Assembly: GCA_015499995.1 (NCBI GenBank)
Contig: JADNRV010000002.1
Coordinates: forward strand, 372,001 to 436,000
DNA length: 64,000 bases
Direction of reading: 5' to 3'
Origin: Flammula alnicola
Lineage: Eukaryota; Basidiomycota; Agaricomycetes; Agaricales; Strophariaceae
The first letter of the stretch is position 1, and every line of letters starts with the position of its first letter. The position numbers and the translations under genes were made by a program. Under the pieces are notes generated by a model. The model had not been told where the DNA came from and ran no database searches. It saw nothing but the letters and a program-made list of their open reading frames with translations. This document shows positions 45,327-54,557 of the stretch, one piece after another.

Positions 45327-47111
45327 TCAGTGCGCAAGGAGTTCCTTTGCTGAAGATCGCTTCTCTTTAGCCACTCTCTTCGCTGTTGGCCGTCGTTGTG
45401 ATCGTTGGGTCTTCGGTGGTGCCTTCCCGGCGACCTTAAAGGGACGGGATTTCACCACAACAGATTCTTCGTCTCGCATCGAGAGATCGAGGACACTGAT
45501 GTCCAATTTCGATGTATCGCCCACTGGGTGTTTAAGTCGACCATTTACTGAACAATGAGTCACATCTTTGCCCTCTACGTCTTGCATTGATAAATCGCAG
45601 AGACTAATGTCCATCTTCGACTTTTCGCCATTGTCAGAAACCAGCGCGGATGGCTTATTAGTCTTCTCCGCGAAGAGCATCTTCCGCTCCCCACTAGGCA
45701 TAACATGATGATGTTTGGATGTGGATTGACGTTTAGACGGACTCGATTCAACGTCATCATAGTGTGACGATTTCTGACGACGTTTGCTGGGAGAAAGGGG
45801 AGCAACAGGCTTTTCGTTGGCAGTGGGAGCTTTGGTGGTAGGTGCTGCCGAAGGAGGAGCGATATTCTCCCTTTGGCGTCCAAGCATTTTGCCCTTGGCA
45901 GCTGATGTCGAGGCCAAAGATTTCACGGTCTTGAGACTTCCAAGCATCGAAGTTTCCCCATCTGCGGCGACAAGAGTTTGTTGGACCTCCCAGTCGGAAG
46001 GTCTCATCTTCTTCCAGTCTTCTATAACTTTATCCGTCCAGCGATCCGTTTCTCCTGAAATATGGTAATCGATAATATCTGACCACTCAGAACCAGGGGC
46101 GGTTTTATTCACGAAGATAACTTTAAAAGGTTTCTTGGAACTCGAAGCGCCAGATGGAGAATGCGAGGAATGGATTGTTCGGGCAAAGTCCTTCACTAAC
46201 TTTTTCAAGCCGTGAACTTTCAGAGAGGTACCCATAATGATGAGCATCTCGGGTTTCCTGCTTAAATCAGCGGTATGTATGGTTCCGATATCGTCTCCGA
46301 GCGGATGGCTTTCATCGTAGAGAACAATGCCAGGGCGAAGGGAACCAACGCGAATAGCGCGCGCAGATCGAGCGACGCGAGCTTCGGCTGCAAGGATAAA
46401 AGACTGAGATTTAGAATCATGAATTTTTTGAATCGACGTACAGCGCGAGAGGCACTCGGGGCATTCAGGAGCGCTGCCCCTCTGAAAGAGTTCAAGGTGT
46501 TCCTCGTTGCACGGATATTCTGCAGAGCATGCCATGCATCGAACGCGATGAATATCGCCATGCAGTTGAACATTTCGAACGTCCTTTGTGCGAATCTTCG
46601 ATTTCCCTTTACCACTTGACTTTGCCTCATGACAAGAAGAACCAAGCAGCCCGACCCGAGCTTCGAGTCCGTCGATGTTTTGCGTATAAGAGCGTAACAA
46701 TTTCTTTTTCGTGTCGAGCATCTTGATAAAATGGTGGGTTGGTGTGGGTTCCGCCGCGTCAATGGATCGCTTGAGTTGGGATATGAATGTGTAGAAAACG
46801 GCAGTGGAAGTCGGATCCCGAAATAGAGATGCGTCGAAAAGGTCGCGCCCTTTCAACACGACATCAGGATATTGTTCCTTAACCATGGCGTACAGGCCAT
46901 CAGAAGAGCGGAAGTCCTAAAACACGGTTGGCGAGATTCTACGTCTATAGCATGTATTTGAACATACCGGGATGCCACACGAACACGAAATACCAGCCCC
47001 AGTCACGACGACAATTTTTTTGCCTTTGGCAATGGAAAGAGAGATATCGGAGAGAGCGCGCCGTGTATGAGAGTCTGTGGCTGCAGCATCAAGGTCGAGC
47101 GTTACGGTCAT
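45327..47111 (-). CDS. NAD-dependent protein deacetylase, Hst3/Hst4-type sirtuin
   Basis: Sirtuin of the group that removes H3K56 acetylation after replication. Two exons (46968-47111, 45327-46916) give 577 residues. Catalytic features: VVVTGAGISCSCGIPDFRS (NAD binding), YTQNIDGLEARVGLLG, VQLHGDIH (catalytic His), two zinc Cys pairs (CMACSAEYPC and CPECLSRC), IIMGTSLKVHGLK, and FVNKTAP. The C-terminal about 200 residues are Ser/Lys-rich and disordered-looking, with two copies of a DIS..DLSM.D motif (KMDISLCDLSMQD and KLDISVLDLSMRD). Upstream ACGCGT boxes fit cell-cycle expression. Position in the Hst3/4 clade is by motif resemblance. Confidence 0.88.
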
Positions 47112-47303
47112 TGTAAGAGTGGAAAGCAAAGCGAACGTTCTTTGTGAATTTCGAAACCCTCAAATCAAAGTCAACATTCAGGGTCGATTATTATCCATTG
47201 TTTGTTCTCCGTCGCGTCGCGCTTATCACGTGTTACGCGTCAGAATCATTAATTACTGCCGACGCGTGTTAAGTACCCTAATAAAGCTCGGTCACAATAA
47301 CAA
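47112..47303 (-). promoter_or_regulatory. Sirtuin promoter with two MCB boxes and an E-box
   Basis: ACGCGT occurs at 47235-47240 and 47262-47267, and CACGTG at 47227-47232, within about 115-160 bp upstream of the sirtuin ATG. ACGCGT is the core recognised by MBF-type (Mbp1/Swi6, Res/Cdc10) G1/S factors in yeasts. Functional use here is inference. Confidence 0.5.
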
Positions 47304-48500
47304 TCACCTCCGGACTTCGCGTTCGGAAGAGGGAGTGCGCTCCAAATATCTAATGGCACCACTAGGCGAGCAGGTTGATTTGGTAATCGAATCAAGCGTC
47401 TTGAAAGCTCCAAATTGTTCCTGCGGAAATTTCAAGCCGTTGTTATAAATCGTTTCGTAGCCAGACATACCGTTCCGTGGACGTGATTGAAGTACCAGAC
47501 TTCCGAGAGCACAGTGCCATTAGTCGTACATCCAAAGTAGGGCACGCTTCCTGTCTGGGACTTGATAGCGTTTTGGAGTTGAGTAAGTGTGTATGTTGTC
47601 GTGTTCGACGGAGTAATGCCTGCGCTGTGAAAGTGTTACTCGCGAAGTTGAGACGGGACAACGTAAGTTGCGACCTACGCAGCTAACATGTCAAAGGTCG
47701 GGAACTGGTGGAAGGCCCTGACAACAGCGTCAAAGAAATCAATGACATCCTGGTGCTTGCGGTAGTTTGGCCCATAGCATGCGACGTCGAAAGTCGACGT
47801 GCATGTTGCATGCTTCGAAAACTTGATGTTCCTCGTGTCATTGTGGATTTATTCTTTTAAAAGATAACCTTACCTCATGGCCCCAGAAATGAGAATTGGG
47901 TGATCCCTGGCTAACCCAGAAATTGTTCACTGTTTTCATGATATCAGTAAGTATTCTAAACTACAGATAATATGTAACACTCACTGTATTCGAGCAAATC
48001 TTCTCTTCCAAAGGCACTGATAAATGTATCAACACCTGGACCAGTATATGGCGGCACAACAGTGCCGTCAGGAAGAATGGCTGGGGATGGCGAAGGATCA
48101 AATTGACGAGAGAGATCGCAGTATTGTTCAAATGACCTGAATCAAGGAAAGTCAGCAAGTTTTACTTTGAAAGCAGGGTAGAATATGATGCGCACCCATC
48201 ACAGTTGTCCGGCCATAGTCCATGAATAGTCCAGCTGTTTTTTGGTAACTTCTGCCCTTGCTTTTCCAAACCGGTATATGTATCCCAAAATTGCGTCTGC
48301 AAAACTAAGCCGCCAGGCGTAGGGGAGCAACAAGTATTCGTGATGACCGTCGTATTTTCGCACGAGAAGAAAGATGGCCCAGAGACACAAGCAGAGAGGT
48401 CTGGGAAAGTATTTGGGACGGACACTTGGCCAGGAAATGCGAATCCGGCTTTCACAAGCCCGATAAACGAGGCTAGTAAAGCGAATTTTGCAGTAGACAT
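47304..48500 (-). CDS. Secreted ribonuclease T2
   Basis: Acidic endoribonuclease family that cleaves RNA through 2',3'-cyclic phosphates. Six exons (48196-48500, 47985-48136, 47874-47929, 47679-47821, 47471-47624, 47304-47420) give 308 residues. A signal peptide (KFALLASFIGLVKAGFA) precedes both active-site blocks: CAS-1 as SWTIHGLWPDNCDG and CAS-2 as FWGHEFSKHATC, each with its catalytic His. Multiple Cys residues (C-S-P-T-P, NTCCSP) fit the disulfide pattern of fungal T2 enzymes. CAS-2 is split by intron 3, and both sides join in phase. The C-terminal tail past SEVWYFNHVHG is short, without the extra domain seen in some family members. Confidence 0.92.
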
Positions 48501-48934
48501 CGTTGGTTGGCGAGGTTGTAAAGATCGTCTTCCTCGCGGTCGAGCTGACCAAAGTCAGCCCACGAATAGGCTCATTTTATGCACAGCGGACCAACAAAGG
48601 GTGTAAAGCGTAGACAGCGAACCATGTGCACGAATGGAAGCGTCCATGCGCATGAGCCCCGGTTAAATATGCTTGGCGTGTATAACCGTCCATTTTTAGA
48701 TCCCGTTCATTGTGAACACACGGGGCACATCACAAACGTGCAGTAGCGAGCAGCCAAGTAAGAAAGATAGGTAGATAAAGCGCAAGAATCGTTGGCCAGC
48801 AAGACGAGCATTTGATATACACAAACGAGCACAAACGTTGCAACGACAGAGACTTCAGTTATTAGTACGCGAAAGCGCCAGGGCGGAGCTTTCGTCAGAC
48901 AGGGGCGGCAAGTTTCACAAATAAAAAAGTTGGC
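48501..48934. other. Intergenic region between RNase T2 and DMC1
   Basis: Holds the RNase T2 promoter (both genes are on the minus strand) and the DMC1 3' flank. No gene is seen. Confidence 0.5.
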
Positions 48935-50973
48935 TTAGACATCGGCCCATCCACCTTCGTCCAATTTGTAGGATGCCTCGCTTTCTGGTCGGTCAGGACT
49001 ATCAACAAGTTTTGCAACTCGTTCCTCAGCCCGACCTGAGTATATGTAGAACATTTCATCAGCGGGACGCGACTGTCACGTCTATTCTCATGTCGCGGCG
49101 TACCTTTACGAAGAAACAATCTGGTGGCAGATGCATGTGAGAGGATATGACCTCCGATGGGTTTTAAAGCTCCTCCAGCGACAAAGGTCATCGTCGCACC
49201 AGGGTCAGCTGTTAGGGAATAAAAATCTACCTGCCAAAGAACAAACATATATACGTACACTGTACCTGATTTGTGAGCAATATTACAATCTAGAAAAAAT
49301 AGAATTTAGTTCGACCATGAAAAATAAGAGATAAAATCCTAGACGTTATACTCCTCCGAAAGCTTGGTCAACTTTGACAGCATCTGCATTTACTTTCAGA
49401 GATATTCTCTTTACTCCTTGAGTGCAACTAGTAGACTACCTGTGCAAGCTAGAAGGGTGTTAGTTGGGTTATATCGATTCTTCAAAGATCTTACCTTTTG
49501 CTGGCGTTCACTTAATTCACCCCTGCCCGAGTAATCCACGCGGAAGAGTGCCATGATACTGTCAACAATCTTGAGAAATATTTGTATGCACTACAAGATA
49601 AGAGGCAATGGACTGGACATACAAGAAGACGAAAGTCTTTATCTTCAGCGAACCGTAGAGAACATTCGTTGATGAGCTCCATCTGGAATGCTATAAGAGT
49701 CGGTCTATAATTGGGTTGGAAAAGCTACTGCACTTGATGCTCGCTATTGAACGCTCGCGCTGAAGAGAATGTAGGTTCAACACGAGCGTAGCAAAGAAGG
49801 TTGATGGCACCACACCATAGAGAATGTTTTCAAGAGCCATATTCCCGTCGACACCAAATCTGTCCGCAATGGAGCGAATTCGATCCGGACGAAATGTCCC
49901 TGAAAAGACTAGTCAGATCCACAAACCAGAACCGGGCGCATAAAATTACCTTCCGTATCTATGTATGCGACCTGTGGTGAAAGTTAACCTTAATAGCGTC
50001 ACTGACGAAAGGAGTTTGAGCGATACTCACTTTGCCAGAAGCACCTCCCAATTCGGGAGGGAGTTGAGCAACAACGCTCATGGTATGCGCAAGTTGCGTT
50101 TTGCCAGTGCGAAATTCGCCATAAACTATGGCATATTGACTGTGTGAGATCTTATCAGAGATGCAGAGCATACCTTCAGAGATGGACTGCGACATCAGAC
50201 CACCTGAACGAAGGTAAGTTTCGTACGATTTTTTTTCTTTCAACCAAAGACTCACCCCCCAAAATGCCGTCCACCGATTTGCTTCCTGTGCTGATAATAT
50301 TTACTCTCTTGCGCTTATCCTGTATCTCCACGCCAGTCGCAAAGGAAGAGCCCTGTGAGAATTGTCAACATTTCGAAGAGATCAGGCAAGTCGATCATGT
50401 TAACCAGCATCTTATGTGCTGCCTCCTGAAGCAACAAATTATCAACTTTCTGGAACAAAACAATGGCACAAGAGTCTTACTTTGATCTTTTCGACTTTCG
50501 CTTCAGACATACCCTAAGCCGTTACGTTACGTCTTAGGATAGGGTATAAAAAGTGAATATATGCGTCATGCCGACCTTGATCTTCAGCATCTGGCGGCGG
50601 GTCGTCATGCTCACGCCAAAGACCGTGTTAATGGCAGCAGACTGGCAGCAATGTTCAGTGTACATTCCTTAGTATTGTTTACAGAACATACCTTCAGCTT
50701 GAGGATATCCTGCACGTTAATACCCTATAAATTTGGAAGAAATGCAACATTGGTAACATTCGCATATATGCATAAAGAAAACAATTTTTGCAGACTAACA
50801 TGTTGTTGGAGTTCATCAACCGTGTCGAAGAATTGGACCTGTGTACTGGTGTCAAAAAAGCGAAATGCCAGATCGAAGTTGAGTGAACTTGCCTCTTCTT
50901 CTCCTCCTGCGCTAGGGCTGGGAGGTCGAGATTGTGAAACAGAGGCAAGGGAAGGCGCGCGTCTTGGAGGCAT
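48935..50973 (-). CDS. DMC1: Meiotic recombinase DMC1
   Basis: RecA-family strand-exchange protein for meiotic crossover. About 345 residues from many short exons. The N-terminal helix-hairpin-helix region includes [38 protein letters not shown] and KIKEAAHKML; the core has [19 protein letters not shown], Walker [61 protein letters not shown] (Walker B), GELSERQQ, and [14 protein letters not shown]. It ends [14 protein letters not shown] and the N-terminal sequence separate it from RAD51. Exon 49440-49448 has only 9 nt (Leu-Ala-Gln). A probable 54-nt GC-AG intron (50839-50892) lies in the N-terminal coding part. Near the ATG upstream, ACGCGT occurs at 51086-51091. Confidence 0.93.
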
Positions 50974-51287
50974 GTCAACAAACGGAAGTTATAGACAGAA
51001 GAAAGATGTTAGTAGACGAGACCAAATCTTTGCCAGAGCGTGAACAGAGTGAGGGAGGTTAAACTTGGGTTAAACGGGACACGGGACGCGTCAAATATAA
51101 ATAGTTCATAAGAGCTGACCAATATACATGTGTAGGGCCGGTAGGTGCTAAAAATAAGACTACAAACCCAAGTCGATTGAGTGACCAGGGCTACAACACA
51201 GGTGCTTTAGCGAACGGAGACGGGGCAAAATTGTCGTATTTACCGGTATATGTTTGTGACTGAACAATAAAATCAAGACGAAATCCC
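50974..51287. promoter_or_regulatory. DMC1 upstream region with an MCB box
   Basis: Spacer between the CWC25 3' end and the DMC1 ATG. GACGCGTC at 51085-51092 contains an ACGCGT core 113 bp upstream of the start codon; a TATAAATA sequence follows at about 51096-51103. Confidence 0.45.
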
Positions 51288-52731
51288 TCAATCCGCATCA
51301 ACAACCAAACCACTTCTTCCTCGTTTAATCCTGTCTTCCAAACCGCCCACGCCTCCGAAGACTCGTTTCTGTTCTTGGCTCAGGAAGCCAGACATACCCT
51401 TCGACTTCGCCCTGGCACGCTCATCGGCTTGCAGCTCGGCTTTCTCCTTCTCTAACAAGGCTGCAAGTCGTTTCTGTCTGTCTTCAGACACTGAGTTGGC
51501 ATTCGATGTCATGGCAGCAAGGCGGGCGGCGCGGTCTTCTTCTGCTTTGTTGTTGCTGTGGCCATTCCCATTAAAAGAACGAGGTGGAAGACCGTTGGAA
51601 GCACGCGGCGGCGGCGGCGATCGCTCTGAGCGGAAACGCTTAGGAGGTGGGCTTCTTCGTCGAGGACTGGGGCTGCGAGAGTGTTTGCCATGGTCCAAGT
51701 GTCGAGAAGGAGGGGAGTATCTTGAAGGTCGATCGTCTTCGCGCTTATAAGATGTCGAACCAGTACGATAACGTTCCTCAGAGTCACTCCTGGAATCACG
51801 TCTCGGACTTCTACTTCTGGTGCGACCTCGACGAGGTTCCGGCTCCTGATAATATCCTCTTGACCCCATTGAGTGGTAATCGCTTTCGTCACGTCGTCGA
51901 GAGGGTCCAGGTGAACGCGATCGAGAGGAAGAACGGTAACGAGGGCTCCTAACACGGGGTAAGCGATGTCGATCGTCGGATAAGGGAGAGCGGTCTCTGT
52001 CAATCCTCCTGCTCGACGGACTGAGAGTCCGAGAGTTTCTGTCCCTATGGTGCCTGCGTTCGTGCTTCATGCGTTTCCTTTCCTCTTTCTCTCGCTTTTT
52101 CTCCTTCTTAGGCTTAACCCCAAGCTCTTTTTGCATTTTAGCCAATCGAAGGGGGTTGGAAAGCAAGGCCTGATATGCAGCCTGCTCTTGCTGTTTAATC
52201 GCCAACAGAGGATCTTCTCTTATCTTTGAAGCAATGTCGCGAACGCTGTTGGCATTCTGAACGGCAATGAAGTTTTTGTGGGCAGCTCCGACCTACACAG
52301 ATAACGTTAGAAAACGTTAGAAGGCTGCAAGTCACAAGATAACAATATAACGCACCTTGTCATTCTCGTCGGCTGTTAGCATCTTGTCCACCCGTTTCTT
52401 TCCAAGAAGATAGTCTTCCAGATCGTTTGGATTCTGACTACTCCCTGTAGCAGGAGTGGCATACATCCATTCTAACTTCTCGGTTCGTTTCTTTCCCGTC
52501 TGTTCTTCTTGAAGTCGCTGTAGTTCCTGAAGTTGCCTTTCCTCCTCCTTTTCCTTTCGCAGCTGATCAAGTTTCTTCTTCTCTTCGAGCTATTGAGATA
52601 ATCAGTAAAGAGACAGATTTACATAGAAAGCATTGACTCACAGATTTCTTTTCCTCCAACCACACCCTCTCCTGATTCTTCAGGAGCAGGGGATGCCAGC
52701 TCTTCTTCATGTTAAGATCTCCGCCTCCCAT
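51288..52731 (-). CDS. CWC25: Pre-mRNA-splicing factor CWC25
   Basis: Step-one spliceosome factor that acts with Prp2/Yju2 at the branching reaction. Three exons (52642-52731, 52356-52589, 51288-52292) give 442 residues. The N-terminal CIR_N-type motif [20 protein letters not shown] is diagnostic, followed by a coiled Lys/Glu-rich stretch, [20 protein letters not shown] and [13 protein letters not shown], then [14 protein letters not shown]. The C-terminal half is RS-rich ([11 protein letters not shown]) and ends in [19 protein letters not shown], another conserved block. A short ORF in the other frames at 51509-52003 is a shadow. Confidence 0.92.
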
Positions 52732-52980
52732 TTTGATAAGATTGATGGAGTAAAGTCAAGAAAGCTTTCTGGAGTCGCAACAAGCGACGAGGCAAATGGA
52801 ATGAGGAGAATGGGGAAGGAGAGGGTGCCAACCAACATGACTAGAAACATGCTTGTGCATGTTTGGCTACACCCATTGTTAGCACTGGGCCTCTACTGTC
52901 AGTGCCACATTCCACTGCAGCATAGAAGCGACAGCACTTAGTGTTTCCTCTCCGTTCTATCTTGAGAGACAACTCATTCC
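52732..52980. promoter_or_regulatory. Bidirectional promoter of CWC25 and the voltage-sensor-like gene
   Basis: 249 bp between two divergent start codons. No obvious element; CTTGTGCATG-type sequences near 52850 may be incidental. Confidence 0.4.
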
Positions 52981-53937
52981 ATGTCGCAATCAACAGCGCA
53001 GAATGGGGATGTCGAACACGGGGATGAAAATGCTCCCTATACTCCCACAACCTACGAACCCCCAGCAGTGTCAGTGCACTCTGTACGCTGCGCTTCGTAT
53101 TGTAAATTCATGAGGATGGTTTCAGGGCTACACGGTCAATATACGCCCTCACTCGTGGCGAGATTACAAGAGGCGTAGCAAATCGCTTTGTCCACTCAAG
53201 GACATATATCTTCCTCTACTTGGGAATGGCAGCTTTATCCATCACAACGGTTGTGCTTAGCTTGACCGACGGGTGTCCAGGGCTTGCATTTTATATCCTG
53301 GAAATTATCATCAACACTGCCATGATTTTAGAAGTCGGCGTACGTTTCGTCGCGTTGGGGAAGGTGCGCGATTGCTTTATTCCACATCTACGAATTTTGA
53401 AGTTGTTCAATTTGCCCTCTGCACCTTCGTAGCAATTCTGGAAATCTCCATTCAATACAGTGGACCTCATCCTCACTCTCTTCTGTGCCCTTACTTTGGT
53501 GGTTCTAGCTTTTGCCAAATGTGGAGCTGGTAGCAAGGAAGAAGAAATTCTTGACACTCTTTTACTCGTGGCCCGAAACGTTCTCCAGTTTGGACGTCTC
53601 GCAGCCGTGATGAGGCAGTGCGTTGTATCCCCAGATGTTTCTTATCCTGTCTAACCTTTGATTGTTCAGATCTGGCCAATCAATATTTTCGAGACCGAAG
53701 CCGATTGACATCAACGCTGCGCGAAGAGCGGGTTTTGTAGACCTCGAATTCGAGAGCGACGACGAAGGGGATGCGGAATTGAACAGACCGCTCGTACGCA
53801 ACTCTGTTTTGTTTGATGCTCAGAACGAACGCCGTCAGGAAGAACAAGAACAGCAGCAGCAGTTCACAAATATGCCTCGGGCTGCACAAGCGGTTCGCGA
53901 TAGAGATGCGGAGGACATTTGGGCGGAACTAGGTTGA
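52981..53937 (+). CDS. Voltage-sensor-like four-helix membrane protein (Ion_trans-type)
   Basis: Four exons (52981-53069, 53126-53363, 53433-53617, 53670-53937) give 259 residues. Four hydrophobic segments follow a polar N-terminus: YIFLYLGMAALSITTVVLSL, LAFYILEIIINTAMILEVGV, VDLILTLFCALTLVVLAFA, and a helix with spaced arginines (LLLVARNVLQFGRLAAVMR). The acidic residues in segment 2-3 and arginines in segment 4 fit an S1-S4 voltage-sensing unit. There is no pore loop or S5-S6, so it resembles isolated voltage-sensor proteins. The C-terminal 90 residues are charged and Gln-rich (QNERRQEEQEQQQQF). I know similar fungal proteins annotated as ion-transport-domain proteins. Function unproven. 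Confidence 0.75.
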
Positions 53938-54557
53938 GCACATTGTTATATTTAAATGATTGGACATACTTACTGGATCTACTGTAACACCTGGTAATGA
54001 GATGGAGTATATGTATGGAGAATGGTTCTCCCGTTCAGTACACGATATACCGACAATGAACATACCCACGAGGGGTCAAAAATGACTCGGCCACGCTTAC
54101 TTATGTATATTTGACTTTCGCGAAGTTTGTACGGCCTTGTCGGCTCGTCTGATGGAAGATGTTCTCGGGCCTGGAAGAGCTACGCGGGTAGTTGTAGATG
54201 AAAGGTTACGTCTCTGACTGATGGGATGTCAAGAGAAAGGTAGGAGGAGTAATAAATGAAGTCCTTGAAAAAGTTGGAGGTGAATTATTGGGTGAATTGA
54301 TGGGAATGAATGAGTGGGTGAAACGCGATATGTACCACGCAGGTGGAAAAAACGATTGCTTTGGAGACGGGAGCGGGAGCTATAGGCTATCGGATTCGCT
54401 CAGGGGCGGAGGTTACCTGAAAGGAGATAGTCAGGCAACATTTCTCAAGGCTCACTTGGTTTTCCGTAGCAATTGGGTCGGTGTGCTCTCTCTGTAACTC
54501 ATCACACTCCTTCACAGTTTTGTACATGCTACTGTACTATATTCCATAGCTTCCCCT
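53938..54557. other. Intergenic region, no gene seen
   Basis: About 620 bp between co-oriented genes. A frame at 54288-54497 has no recognisable features. The Ser/Pro-rich gene's promoter is at the right end. Confidence 0.4.
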
